64,000 nucleotides of DNA, taken from contig NZ_JAVRHK010000018.1 in the NCBI RefSeq assembly GCF_031846585.1, forward strand, positions 3,985-67,984, written 5' to 3'. A program made the translations under genes and the position numbers. This DNA comes from Autumnicola musiva (GTDB lineage: Bacteria; Bacteroidota; Bacteroidia; Flavobacteriales; Flavobacteriaceae). The notes below the pieces were generated by a model. It did not search any database. It had not been told where the DNA came from and was given only the letters and a program-made list of their open reading frames with translations. Of the stretch, positions 46,204 through 56,052 are shown one piece after another; positions within the stretch are counted from its first letter, which is position 1, and each line of letters begins with the position of its first letter.

Positions 46204-47557
46204 GGGACTATCTCAAAAACTGTGTAAGTAGAAAATATAGGGGTTTGCAAACCCCTATATTTTTTTAACCTTGCCTGCTCAGTTCAGGTACTAATATTTA
46301 CACATGATGAAAAAAAAAGATCTATTCGATGATGAATTTTTAAAGCAGTTCAAATCAGGAGAAGAACTTAGCGGTTTTCTCAAACAACTTCAAAAACGTG
46401 GATTGGAGAAAATGCTGGAAGGAGAGCTGGATGGCCATTTGGATTACGAAAAGCATCAAAAATCTGGTTCTGGGAATACCAGGAATGGATATTCCCAAAA
46501 GAAAGTTCGCAGTTCCTTTGGTGAGAATAGTATAAAGGTACCCAGAGATCGGGACGGCTCTTTTAATCCAATGATTGTTCCCAAGCGAGAGAATATGGTC
46601 GATGGCATTGAAAATATTATTATATCGCTCTATGCCAAAGGGATGAGCAACAGTGATATTGAAGAACAAATCTCTGAAGTGTATGGTTTTGATATCTCCA
46701 CTTCCACCATATCCCGAATTACCGATCATATCAGCAATGATATCGTAGCCTGGCAGAACCGTCCACTGGAGCCTGTGTACCTGATTGTCTGGATGGACGG
46801 CATCGTATTTAAAGTCCGTGAGAATTCTAAGGTGGTCAATAAAACTGTTTATATAGCGGTAGGTCTTAGACGGGATGGTAAGAAAGAAGTTCTTGGACTC
46901 TGGCTTGGCAAAAACGAATCTGCAGCTTTCTGGATGAGCGTACTCACCGATATGAAAGCTCGTGGAGTAGAAGATATCCTGATCACGGCTACCGATAATC
47001 TAAACGGATTTACCGATACCATAAAAAATGTGTTCCCTGAATCGACCACTCAAATTTGCGTAGTACATCAGATCAGGAATGCATGCAGATATGTCGTATG
47101 GAAGGATAAGAAAGCCTTTAATAAGGATATGAAGCTCATCTACGATGCACCAACAAAACAAGCCGCAGAAGCCGCCCTGGAGGATTTTGCCCGCAAATGG
47201 AATGATAAATATTCTTATGCTATTAAAAGCTGGCGGGACAACTGGGAAGATCTTACCGCTTTTTATGAGTTCCCTTTAGAAATAAGGCGTATCATCTATA
47301 CCACCAATCTCATTGAAAACCTAAACGGTAAGATCAGGAAGTACACCAAGAATAAATTATCCTTCCCTACCGATGATGCAGTGATGAAATCTGTATATTT
47401 GGCAACAAGGGAAGCCACCAAAAAGTGGACAATGCCTGTTAGAAAATGGGGAATTATCCTCAATCAGTTCTTAACTATATATGAAGAAAGGGTTCAACTT
47501 TAAGTGATAAAGTTAAACCCCTATATTTAAAACTTACACACTTTACGGGACAGTGTC
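46204..47557 (+). mobile_element. Complete IS256-family insertion sequence
   Basis: The 1354-bp element has imperfect terminal inverted repeats (GGGACTATCTCAAAAACTG left; GACACTGTCCCGTAAAGTG read inward at the right) that extend to a shared TATAGGGGTTT. It is flanked by an 8-bp target duplication, TTTTTAAA (46196-46203 and 47558-47565), typical of the family. One transposase gene fills it. It looks intact and could still move. Confidence 0.9.
46304..47503 (+). CDS. IS256-family transposase
   Basis: A 399-residue DDE transposase of the Mutator/IS256 type. The N-terminal FLKQLQKRGLEKMLEGELDGHL block is followed by the catalytic region MDGIVFKV (first Asp), ITATDNLNGFTD (second Asp), CVVHQIRNACRYV, and the C-terminal TTNLIENLNGKIR (Glu). 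The full-length frame shows no disruption. Promoter probably in the left end of the IS. Confidence 0.95.
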   Translation: MMKKKDLFDDEFLKQFKSGEELSGFLKQLQKRGLEKMLEGELDGHLDYEKHQKSGSGNTRNGYSQKKVRSSFGENSIKVPRDRDGSFNPMIVPKRENMVDGIENIIISLYAKGMSNSDIEEQISEVYGFDISTSTISRITDHISNDIVAWQNRPLEPVYLIVWMDGIVFKVRENSKVVNKTVYIAVGLRRDGKKEVLGLWLGKNESAAFWMSVLTDMKARGVEDILITATDNLNGFTDTIKNVFPESTTQICVVHQIRNACRYVVWKDKKAFNKDMKLIYDAPTKQAAEAALEDFARKWNDKYSYAIKSWRDNWEDLTAFYEFPLEIRRIIYTTNLIENLNGKIRKYTKNKLSFPTDDAVMKSVYLATREATKKWTMPVRKWGIILNQFLTIYEERVQL

Positions 47558-47603
47558 TTTTTAAAAGTCACTTTCAAATTCTCCTAAAAACCATTCCAAC
47601 GTC

Positions 47604-49334
47604 TTACCGTGTTTTCCAAGTTCCCTTTTTAAAAAATTCTCGTGCTCTTTGATAGTTTGCTTCTTGGCGTTGAGCAATTTTGTAATCGTCTCCCACTCTC
47701 TGTGCTTCCAGTATAAACTTAAGTTCTCTGGGTAGTCCGCTGGTGGGGTCGTTGAGTTCTCTATTAAGCTCTGCACGTACTTTCTCTTTAAATCGTCCTT
47801 CTTCTTGGCCAATTCTTTCCTCCTCTTTCTCAAGATATTTGAGTTCTTTTCCCTCAAGCTCTCCAAACTCTTCTCGTAAGGCTCTCTCTTCATTAAGTAA
47901 TTCCGTAATATTTCTTTCTTCTCCTCTAATTTTACCTGATATTCGTTCTTCTTCTCTTCTAAATTCTTCTCTAAGATCTTCTTCAGCTCCAAATTTTCTG
48001 GATTCAAAGCTATCTCGTTCTGTCTTCTCAAGTCCTCCAAAGATTTCTGTAAGCTCGTATTGTTTTCTTGATATATCTTGGTTATTTTCTTCTCTTTCTC
48101 TAATAGTTCGTATCCATTCATCTGATATTTCTTCAAACTCATTTCGTAACTCGTCGCTTCTTCGTCTATACCTTGCTCTAATTTCTTCATCAGTTCCTGC
48201 GATTTCGAGTTCTGTTCCTTTATCTTCTTCAGTTCTTTCTTGCTCGAGCTCAATTTTTCCAGCTTTTCCAAAATATCTTTCTTCCAGGTCTGTAATGTAT
48301 TTTCGAAAGCTTCTCTCTTCATTTCTAAGCTCTTCTTCTCGCTGTTGAAGTTCCTGGTATTGTTCCTTAAATTTAGAGAATACTTCTGTTCGGTACTTCT
48401 TTTCCAGACCTCCCAGTTTCTCTTCAGCTCCTTCTGAAGCGCTCTTAACTCTAAATATTTCGCGTTCAAAGTCTCGTTCAGTGTCTCTGTATGATTTTCT
48501 TCCCAAGCACTTTCTAATTGTCCGTATAGTATTTTTAAGTCGGCTTTTTCGGCATTTGACAGATTCTCCAAAAATTCTTCTTTGCTGTTCATCAAATTCC
48601 AATACTCCTTCTGGAGCTCTTTCGGAAACTGATATGTAAGAGGTACGGGCTTCTTGGTCATTATATTCCCATTTTATGCGTTGAACACTTTTAAAATTCT
48701 CTTCAATTTCTCGATCAGAACCTTTTGGAACGATTATGCTAATTGTATCAATTCCAAGCCTTCTAAGTTTAATTTTCTTTTCATCGGAAATCTTATGGGT
48801 TATTACCAACTCAATAAAAAGTATAGCTTTATCCTTTTCATCAAAAAAAGTCACATCAGGTCTTAACAATAAAAACCTTTCATCTATTTCAGGATTTTTG
48901 CCGTTATGAATTTCACCATTTTCATCTTCATAAAAGGTTAATTCAGATCTAACCTTGTGAGCTGAAATAAACCTAGATTTAATTAATTCTACCGGATTAC
49001 CCATATTTCCTTTCGGAGGATATTTCAGAACAGCCGGAACCTTTATTCTTTTAAGCCGTTGTAAAATATCTGAGGCAATAATTTCTCTATGCTCCCTATT
49101 GCTATAGGTGCATTTTTCCTCTCCTTTTGAAACATCAACTGGGACATGACTAAAATATGATCGATAGTTAGGATTCTTTTTCTGGATATTAGCTTGCATT
49201 GGCTTATCACAGCCCACACAAAAATATCCTTTACGACCGCTTTCTGCCTCGTCGATATATATAGTCTCTCCTTTTACATTTTTTGCTCTGTCTGTTTGAA
49301 GATCCCTTTCGTATATTTTTTTTTCAATTGGCAT
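47604..49334 (-). CDS. Coiled-coil protein with CoiA-like zinc motif, next to type IIG enzyme
   Basis: A 576-residue protein starting at the ATG at 49334. The N-terminal part has YFCVGCDKPMQA, then YFSHVP and a Cys/His set near KCTYSNREHREI, like the zinc region of CoiA-type and related nuclease-like proteins. A PD-(D/E)XK-like stretch may lie at LRPDVTFFDEKDKAILFIELVI. Residues about 240-560 are a highly charged Glu/Arg/Lys coiled coil. A second 366-codon frame (47561-48661) overlaps most of it, but codon third positions are AT-rich only in this frame, so this is the real gene. Its role beside the restriction enzyme is unknown. Confidence 0.72.
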   Translation of the reverse strand: MPIEKKIYERDLQTDRAKNVKGETIYIDEAESGRKGYFCVGCDKPMQANIQKKNPNYRSYFSHVPVDVSKGEEKCTYSNREHREIIASDILQRLKRIKVPAVLKYPPKGNMGNPVELIKSRFISAHKVRSELTFYEDENGEIHNGKNPEIDERFLLLRPDVTFFDEKDKAILFIELVITHKISDEKKIKLRRLGIDTISIIVPKGSDREIEENFKSVQRIKWEYNDQEARTSYISVSERAPEGVLEFDEQQRRIFGESVKCRKSRLKNTIRTIRKCLGRKSYRDTERDFEREIFRVKSASEGAEEKLGGLEKKYRTEVFSKFKEQYQELQQREEELRNEERSFRKYITDLEERYFGKAGKIELEQERTEEDKGTELEIAGTDEEIRARYRRRSDELRNEFEEISDEWIRTIREREENNQDISRKQYELTEIFGGLEKTERDSFESRKFGAEEDLREEFRREEERISGKIRGEERNITELLNEERALREEFGELEGKELKYLEKEEERIGQEEGRFKEKVRAELNRELNDPTSGLPRELKFILEAQRVGDDYKIAQRQEANYQRAREFFKKGTWKTR

Positions 49335-49335
49335 T

Positions 49336-49476
49336 TTAACTAGCTTCAACAATTTTAATTTCTTCCTCGGTCAAGCCATAAAGCTCATATACCATCTGGT
49401 CTATCTTCCTGTCGGTTTCTTCTATTTGTTGTTGAAGTTCAACAGCTTTTTTCTTATTCTCTTCGACCAGCTCCAT
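49336..49476 (-). pseudogene. Orphan C-terminal tail of a type IIG enzyme
   Basis: A 46-codon frame ending just before the coiled-coil gene encodes KIDQMVYELYGLTEEEIKIV, very close to the true C-terminus of the adjacent enzyme (KINSIVYELYGLNQKEINII). The rest of such a gene is absent, so this is a relic of an earlier or replaced enzyme gene. It could be translated from its ATG, but no function for a tail alone is known. Confidence 0.6.
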
Positions 49477-49519
49477 TATATTCAAAATCAACTTTAAACT
49501 AAGTTCTTATATCAGAATA

Positions 49520-52500
49520 TTACTTTGGCGAATTAATATTTTTCTCAATAATATTAATCTCCTTTTGATTTAGCCCATACAATTCATAAACAATAGAATT
49601 AATTTTATCCTCTAAATTTTGAATTACACTTTTAAATTCTTCGAGGCTTTTTGACAATTGAATTTCTCTATCAAAGTTGTTTTCTTGCTTTGATCTCCTA
49701 AACAAAGGGAGATAATCGTTTTCTTTGTGCCTGTAAATTAAAATTTCGGAAATTATTTCATTTAATTCTGTCTCAATTTCTTTTTTTGGTTTTCGAACGG
49801 GAATATTCATCAAAGGTGTTTTATCTATCTGGTAATTATCCCCCTGCATTTTACCTTTATATTTTAGCCAGAAGGCCAAAGCATTGGAATTCAGCAATGA
49901 TGTTAAACACTTTAAATCAATCCTATTTGTTTTAATAACCATAAAGGTTCTATTTACGTACGCATCAAAATCCGTATATGTAAATGTGGGTCTATTTGAA
50001 CATTTTCGAAGTGAAAATATTTTCTCACCTTGAAAATATTTTTCATCTCTTGAGCGGTGTAAACCATAAGGTTTATTTACAGAAGTCAAAACCTCTTTAA
50101 ATTTATCTATATGATTTTTGACATTCGGAAAATCTTCAATTTTTCTAACATCCTTAAAACTTGAATCTGTATAAATTACCCAAAGATTATTTCTTCTATC
50201 TCCATAGTGCCTTCCAAATTCATTTGTTGTATAAAAAGGTTTTATTAAATCCTTTTCATTCTTGTTAAGATTTAAGGTTTCGTATTCATTTTGATTTAGA
50301 TTAAAAATACCATCGCCTATTTCAACGTCACTAATTTTATCTTTGTGCTTTTTATTTACAACATCCTGCAAGATGTCTATCCCGGAAGCAATTTCTTTAG
50401 ATTCCAGTGTAAAATTTTTAGACCCATTTATTTTTTCAATTATTTTCTGAAATTCAGAATCTATAAAATGTATAGAATTATGCAAAGAAAGCTCTTTATT
50501 GATGGTCGATATGAAGTAATCAAATCTAACATCCACAACTTTTTCCAAAAAAAGTTGAGCTTCATCATGATTAATCTTACTATCTGAAATCTTCGAAAAC
50601 TGAAGGTCGTATTCGTCATTTACCGGAGACTTTTTCATAACATAGATCATGGTTTGAATCCCAGCACTATCGAAAACTTTAAAGTTTCCGAAATCAATAA
50701 ATTCTAACAACTTACCATTTTGAAGAATATAATTTCTAAATTTTTGGGCACCATCATTGGTTATCCAGTTATTTGGTGCTATATAACCAATAAGACCTTT
50801 ATAACTTTTAATAATATTCAATGCGAGTACTCCAAAAAAGTACCATAAATCCATTTTGCCTTGATAGCAATCGTGATCATGCAAACCGTTAAATGCCGAT
50901 TTATTAGAAGCTTCTTTGATATAAGGCGGATTACCAATTACGACATCAAACCCTCCATCTTTAAAAACTTCCTTAAATTCTTCTTCCCATTTAAAAGCTT
51001 TAACTCCAGCTTTCTTTTTTTCTTCAATCAGCGAATTGCCGCATTTGATATTGCCGCTAAGGTCATTCAACTTCCTATGTGGTTTGGCTGTACGTAGCCA
51101 TAAACTTAAACGGGCGATCTCCACGCTTTCTTCGTTGATATCTACGCCGTAAATGTTATTTTCGAGAATGGTATTTTCTATACCCGGGAACCTAAAACTC
51201 CCGCCCAGTAGCTTACCGTGCATTTCATCTATATAGCGGTGTTCTTTTATTAAAAAGTCCAGCGCCTGATTTAAAAAAGCCCCGGAGCCACAGGCAGGGT
51301 CACAGATGGTAAGTTTTAATAACCATTCGCGATAATCATCAAGAATTTTTAGTAATTGTTCGAGTGTTTCCCGTTTTCTTCGCTTTCTCCCTTTATAGTA
51401 CTCTTCTTCCCTAAAGCCTAATCCACTTTTCTTTTCATTGCAAAGCTTGCCTACAGTATTCTCCACGATATATTTCGTGATATACTTGGGGGTATAGAAT
51501 ACACCGTCCTTTTTTCGTTTGCTTTTCTGCTTATCGAAGTCGGCTCCCTTGATCTCGGCATTTACGCTTTCAATTTCATTAAGTGAATTCTCAAAGATGT
51601 GTCCGAGAATATTCACGTCTACTTGGCTTTCAAAATCGTAGGTAGCCAGTTTCTTGGTATGCTTCAACAATAGTTCATTATCTATCTTTAGCATATCCAG
51701 GATGGGATCGGGCTTAAAGAGTCCGCCGTTATAAGCGAAGATCTCGGCCTGGTCTCCTTTAGCCTCCCGGCCGGTGTTTAGGTAATTGAAATAGATCTTG
51801 TATCGCTCATACAAGGATTGCTCCACATCCATATCCTGTAACATCTCCCAGTTTTGTATGATCTTATGGATACTATTAGGTGGAAGCAACCCGCGGTCTT
51901 CAGCAAAGAAAACGAACAGAAACCGGTCTATTAGCTTCTGTGATTTCTTAAAGAGATTGAGCTTTACATTCTTTTCCAGCTTATTTACTTCCTTCTGGAA
52001 TTCTTCATTTGCCAGTGATTCTGAAGCCAGTTCAGATTGACGAATGCTTTTTAGCTCCTTTGCATTCTTCTTTACAAGGTCACGATATAATTCTCTTTTA
52101 AATACCGAATAATCCTTGTAAAACTCCTTGGTAATCATCTCTTCTTCCACCAGGGATGCTTCCTTGACCTTAAGAGGCAATCCGGTCATAATATTATCAT
52201 GCTGAAGGCAAAGCCATAACAAACCAAAGTCATCACGGTTAAGCTCAAAAAGATCGAATTCCAGAAATTCGGTTGCATCATTTATATAAAAGCGAAGCTT
52301 CTCGAAATTGGAAGTAATCACATACACACAATTTTTCTGGTTAGCCTTATAATCGAAGGCCTGCTGCCTAATTCCTTCCAGGTGCTTGGTATTGGTACCT
52401 TTTAACTCAATTACCCCAATGGCATTTCCTTTTTGAAGAATCGCACCATCAGCCTTTCGGTTGTTAGAATCGTTCTTAAATTCGGTAGTAAGATTGTAAT

Positions 52501-52711
52501 TAGGATTGGGATTGAGCTTATATCCAAGGATATTCACGAACAGTTCACTCAAAAAAGTTGCCTGGAACTGTTCTTCCTTAGACTTTCTAATGTTCTCCTG
52601 GATCTCGGGATGCTGAAAATAAGAAGTGAATTTTTTATATGCTTTATCGATGATCTTATCATCCTGAAGCTTAAGGTATTTCTTTAAAACAGAAACCTGG
52701 TATAAGGCCAT
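49520..52711 (-). CDS. Type IIG (Eco57I-like) restriction-modification enzyme
   Basis: A 1063-residue single-chain enzyme that methylates its target adenine and cuts nearby unmodified DNA. The N-terminal nuclease region has KADGAILQKGNAIGVIELKG (PD-(D/E)XK-like D and ELK near residue 102). A helical linker follows. The methyltransferase has motif I CDPACGSGAFLNQ (about 470) and motif IV IGNPPYIKEAS (about 594). The C-terminal part is a TaqI-type target-recognition domain with a final coiled coil. It appears intact, at usual length for the family. Recognition sequence unknown. Confidence 0.92.
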   Translation of the reverse strand: MALYQVSVLKKYLKLQDDKIIDKAYKKFTSYFQHPEIQENIRKSKEEQFQATFLSELFVNILGYKLNPNPNYNLTTEFKNDSNNRKADGAILQKGNAIGVIELKGTNTKHLEGIRQQAFDYKANQKNCVYVITSNFEKLRFYINDATEFLEFDLFELNRDDFGLLWLCLQHDNIMTGLPLKVKEASLVEEEMITKEFYKDYSVFKRELYRDLVKKNAKELKSIRQSELASESLANEEFQKEVNKLEKNVKLNLFKKSQKLIDRFLFVFFAEDRGLLPPNSIHKIIQNWEMLQDMDVEQSLYERYKIYFNYLNTGREAKGDQAEIFAYNGGLFKPDPILDMLKIDNELLLKHTKKLATYDFESQVDVNILGHIFENSLNEIESVNAEIKGADFDKQKSKRKKDGVFYTPKYITKYIVENTVGKLCNEKKSGLGFREEEYYKGRKRRKRETLEQLLKILDDYREWLLKLTICDPACGSGAFLNQALDFLIKEHRYIDEMHGKLLGGSFRFPGIENTILENNIYGVDINEESVEIARLSLWLRTAKPHRKLNDLSGNIKCGNSLIEEKKKAGVKAFKWEEEFKEVFKDGGFDVVIGNPPYIKEASNKSAFNGLHDHDCYQGKMDLWYFFGVLALNIIKSYKGLIGYIAPNNWITNDGAQKFRNYILQNGKLLEFIDFGNFKVFDSAGIQTMIYVMKKSPVNDEYDLQFSKISDSKINHDEAQLFLEKVVDVRFDYFISTINKELSLHNSIHFIDSEFQKIIEKINGSKNFTLESKEIASGIDILQDVVNKKHKDKISDVEIGDGIFNLNQNEYETLNLNKNEKDLIKPFYTTNEFGRHYGDRRNNLWVIYTDSSFKDVRKIEDFPNVKNHIDKFKEVLTSVNKPYGLHRSRDEKYFQGEKIFSLRKCSNRPTFTYTDFDAYVNRTFMVIKTNRIDLKCLTSLLNSNALAFWLKYKGKMQGDNYQIDKTPLMNIPVRKPKKEIETELNEIISEILIYRHKENDYLPLFRRSKQENNFDREIQLSKSLEEFKSVIQNLEDKINSIVYELYGLNQKEINIIEKNINSPK

Positions 52712-52959
52712 AAAATGGATTGGTTAGCATTACAAACTACAATACTAATGTAGGGAAAGAGTATTGACAGATATTTGGGTAGTAAAGCTAACCAATCTTG
52801 TGTATTTTTCAAATGTTAATTTTTCCAGCAATTTGACTTCCATTTATAAACCACTTACAATCTTTGATTTCAAATATTAATTAATACACTAATAATCATT
52901 AACTTAATTATATAAAATTACTTCATTAAAACTTGATGTATCATTTAAATTGAGACTTT

Positions 52960-53229
52960 ATGGATGTCAATAAAATTTTAGAAAATCTGAAAAATGAAAA
53001 TACTCCCATTGATATTGCAAATTATGCCACTAATTTGCTTTCCTATCATATCATAAATCACAATTATCTCCGGGCTATCTTAGAAGCCCAGGTAGAAATT
53101 CTGGTCAGGCTGAATGATAATTCGGATATTGATGTTGATGGACATCTCAAAATTATTGAAGACAAGATTGATAAGGAATCAGACAAGGATTTTATTGAGG
53201 CAATGCAGCAGATTATTAGGAAGGATTGA
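52960..53229 (+). CDS. Small unknown helical protein
   Basis: An 89-residue acidic helical protein with no signal peptide and no recognised family. It is on the strand opposite to its neighbours, with 248 bases of AT-rich upstream sequence. Supported mainly by natural composition and a clear ATG. Confidence 0.55.
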   Translation: MDVNKILENLKNENTPIDIANYATNLLSYHIINHNYLRAILEAQVEILVRLNDNSDIDVDGHLKIIEDKIDKESDKDFIEAMQQIIRKD

Positions 53230-53258
53230 TATATCTTTACTATTAAACTCTTTAGTTA

Positions 53259-53669
53259 CTACAACGGAATTACTTCAATGGTCTGTTTCTTTTCCGGCGG
53301 GTTTTTTACTCGAATATTTATTTTCTCATAATTCCATACGTTGTCTTCTCGATTTGCAGTAATATCCATAATCGCCTTCATTTTATTCCCTCTTACTCGG
53401 ATAGAGGAATTGACAGTTTTATTGTCATTTGAATAATTCACGTGGCCTTCTAAAATTGCAAGCTTATCTATCGGCTCAATTTCTCCAAGCAATTCAGTAA
53501 CTCTTTTATCTGATTTTGCTTTATCCAGCGCATTTTCGTAAAGCTCAGTATCAGCATATGATTGAGCGTAATCGGTAGCAATGCCGCTAATTCCTGAAGA
53601 TGAGATTAAATAAATAATTATGACTAAAATAACAGCTATAGGAATTATCCATTTCAAATATTTATTCAT
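53259..53669 (-). CDS. Coa1/Tim21-like membrane-anchored protein
   Basis: A 136-residue protein with a single N-terminal helix (YLKWIIPIAVILVIIIYLI) and a soluble domain whose KRVTELLGEIEPIDKLAILEG and SSIRVRGNKMKAIMDI blocks match the fold of cytochrome c oxidase assembly factor Coa1. Bacterial members have no settled role. It follows a small gene on the other strand. Confidence 0.65.
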   Translation of the reverse strand: MNKYLKWIIPIAVILVIIIYLISSSGISGIATDYAQSYADTELYENALDKAKSDKRVTELLGEIEPIDKLAILEGHVNYSNDNKTVNSSIRVRGNKMKAIMDITANREDNVWNYEKINIRVKNPPEKKQTIEVIPL

Positions 53670-53702
53670 TTTCTTCTGTTAAGTTTTAATATGCAGTTTA
53701 TT

Positions 53703-54650
53703 TTAACCCTGCCATTTTATACTATATTCTCCGGTAGGCGCAGTCTCAATCCACCTACCTTCAATAATTTTTTCTTCTCCAGTTCTATTGTTAATTAAGG
53801 TAAGCTCATAAGAAACCTGACGTTTTCGCCATTTCTGTTCAATGTAAAATGAAGATTGGCCTGCAGGAATTGCAACTGTTTCCATTTCTTCATAACCATG
53901 AGGGTTTATTGAAGAATATTTTCCATACAACCTTTTTTCCCCATTAAAATAAAGTTCATTGTTATAAATATCAGTGGGCACTTCAACCATAATTGAGTCG
54001 TTCTCTATCCATACAAATGCATCCTTTTTGGAACTTAAAAAAATAGAATGTTTATCAACGTCAATTCCTCCATAGGGAGACACAGTGAACTCTTGGGACT
54101 GCGGTCCATTAAATCTGTAAGTTGTTCCTTTTTTTACAAAAAGAGAATCACCATCATTTTCTTTTAAATTAAATTCTATACTGTCAAATTGATATCCTTG
54201 AGATTTCTTCTGAAATACTTCAACCTCTTTGACTTCCTCTCCTGATTTCAGCAATACGGTAAAACTAAATTCTTCACCGGTACTGTTTTCTTTTAAAAAA
54301 ACTTTGAGCGAAGATGGCGTGCCTCTGGTAATGACAAAACCTTTACTATCCCACAAAGCCTCAATTTTGCCCTCAACTTCTAAAGATAATACTGAATTTT
54401 CTTTTATCATTTCCCCATCTTGCGAATAGGTGCTTCCCTGGATAGTAACATTGCCATTTTGGTTTCGAACCTCCGCAATTTGCCAGTCACTATTAGAAAA
54501 GGTTATTTCTGTTTCGCCACCTTCTGCCTCCATTTCAATGTAGCTGGTTGATGGTTGTATGGTAGGTATTTCATCATCATTACTACAAGAGATTAAGCCA
54601 ATTAATAAAAATAAAGCGACGAATATTTTAGAAAATTTACTGTTTTTCAT
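53703..54650 (-). CDS. BACON-like surface lipoprotein
   Basis: A 315-residue lipoprotein (ALFLLIGLISCSNDDE) with tandem immunoglobulin-like beta domains. The first, TSYIEMEAEGGETEITFSN through SDWQIAEV, resembles a BACON domain. It ends in a basic loop (KWRKRQVSYEL). Such proteins are usually exported to the cell surface and bind carbohydrate or protein. Cargo gene with no clear link to defence. Confidence 0.65.
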   Translation of the reverse strand: MKNSKFSKIFVALFLLIGLISCSNDDEIPTIQPSTSYIEMEAEGGETEITFSNSDWQIAEVRNQNGNVTIQGSTYSQDGEMIKENSVLSLEVEGKIEALWDSKGFVITRGTPSSLKVFLKENSTGEEFSFTVLLKSGEEVKEVEVFQKKSQGYQFDSIEFNLKENDGDSLFVKKGTTYRFNGPQSQEFTVSPYGGIDVDKHSIFLSSKKDAFVWIENDSIMVEVPTDIYNNELYFNGEKRLYGKYSSINPHGYEEMETVAIPAGQSSFYIEQKWRKRQVSYELTLINNRTGEEKIIEGRWIETAPTGEYSIKWQG

Positions 54651-54695
54651 TTCAAGTTTTTTTTCAATAATTATTTATTCTATTCTCTAGATATA

Positions 54696-55238
54696 TTAGA
54701 ATCGATAACCCAATTTAATTCCATAGCGAATAACCTGATTGTGATCCGTTTTTTCGGCATTAAAAAGTTGTTTTCCATACCCAAAATTAGCTTCAACAAT
54801 AAATCCGCTTTTGGTGACCCATTTACTACCTAATCCTAAACCAAGGGATAAATCATATACATCTGAGCCTTCAGTAAAAGTTAGCCGCTCCTCAGTATCA
54901 TAGACTTTTTTGCCGTCAATTGAACTAAACATTCCAAATCCTTCCAGAAAAAAGCCTGCAGCATATTTTCCCCCAAAATACCTTCTGTAATATGGTGTGA
55001 GAGAATAATTCATGTCTTCATCCATTTCCTCAGTAAACAAATAGACCCCCGAAATTCCTAACGATGATTTACTATTTAAATTTCTTTCATAAACTGCTTC
55101 AACTGATCCACTAAGTAAAGGTTGGATTACGTCAATTTTTATTTCGTTGTTTTTTGGGTATGAATTTATTTGTTCATTTTGCGCTTTAACGCCGAGAACC
55201 GACAAAAGCATCGCAGCAATAAATAAGAAATTTTTCAT
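54696..55238 (-). CDS. Outer-membrane beta-barrel protein, unknown role
   Basis: A 180-residue protein with a signal peptide (FIAAMLLSVLGVKAQN) and an eight-stranded barrel-like pattern ending in YGIKLGYRF, the C-terminal aromatic typical of Omp insertion. It resembles the DUF3575/porin-like small barrels of Bacteroidota. It is downstream of nothing obvious and may form an exported-protein group with the 53703 lipoprotein. Confidence 0.7.
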   Translation of the reverse strand: MKNFLFIAAMLLSVLGVKAQNEQINSYPKNNEIKIDVIQPLLSGSVEAVYERNLNSKSSLGISGVYLFTEEMDEDMNYSLTPYYRRYFGGKYAAGFFLEGFGMFSSIDGKKVYDTEERLTFTEGSDVYDLSLGLGLGSKWVTKSGFIVEANFGYGKQLFNAEKTDHNQVIRYGIKLGYRF

Positions 55239-55461
55239 TGAAAGTTTTTAATGATATTAAAGTAAAGAATACAAAAAAAATTTATTAGATTAAATCTTCA
55301 ATATATTAACAGGTATAGGGCGTAGTTTTATTTATTTGTTACGCTCTAGGTTGTTAAAAATTACAGGAAATTTTATTTTAATCACAACCGAAATCCTTAT
55401 CTAAAGAGAATTAGCTAAAAAACATGCCTATTAAATAAACAATAAGTTGAATGATATACTA

Positions 55462-56052
55462 TCATCGCTTTCTTCTTAACTCACCCTTATATACTATTCC
55501 AAGAACTTCAGAACCATCTTTAGAAAGCACAAAAGTTTCTGTTCGTTCCTGCCTGGTATTTAATTTGGGATTGAAAAAAGAGAAGTTAGTCACTCCCTTT
55601 TTAACCAGAACAGCATTCTCATCCTGATTTTCATACTTTCCTAATGCTACTGCTTTTTGATCTTGGTTTTTTTTCAGTGAAAGCAGAGCTTTCTCTAAGC
55701 CATTTTCATAAAGTTTTATTACCGATTTATTAGCTGAGATTTTTGCCAGGTTATCAACATTTGAGCGATCTAATGATTTATTTTCTTCTTTAGCCGATTG
55801 TATATTTGATTTGAAACTTTCAATTGATTCTTCTTCTTTCGCAATTCTCTCCTGGAATTTGGTTTCTATAAATGAAAGGCTGTCGGCTATGGTAACATCA
55901 GACATTTCAATGCCTAAAATATCTATTTTAAGGTCTGTTTTAACTCCATTAGAGGTGTCTTCTAAATAGTTTATAATTAGCAGTTCTTGGCTTCTTGTTT
56001 CTGTTCCGCAGGAAAATAGCATTGCGGTAAGGAAATAAATTACTTTTTTCAT
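55462..56052 (-). CDS. Lipoprotein with coiled coil, unknown
   Basis: A 196-residue protein with a probable lipobox (YFLTAMLFSCGTE), a central charged coiled coil (about residues 70-150) and a short C-terminal beta part. Family not recognised. Its ATG overlaps the previous gene's stop (ATGA), so the two are translationally coupled. Confidence 0.6.
   Translation of the reverse strand: MKKVIYFLTAMLFSCGTETRSQELLIINYLEDTSNGVKTDLKIDILGIEMSDVTIADSLSFIETKFQERIAKEEESIESFKSNIQSAKEENKSLDRSNVDNLAKISANKSVIKLYENGLEKALLSLKKNQDQKAVALGKYENQDENAVLVKKGVTNFSFFNPKLNTRQERTETFVLSKDGSEVLGIVYKGELRRKR

Noticed and set aside
47561..48661. A 366-codon frame overlapping the coiled-coil gene on the same strand, looking like a second coiled-coil protein.
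   Set aside because: Third codon positions are GC-rich in this frame and AT-rich in the 47604-49334 frame at both ends I checked. The frame is open because the coiled coil is Glu/Lys-rich. It is a shadow, not a dual-coding gene.
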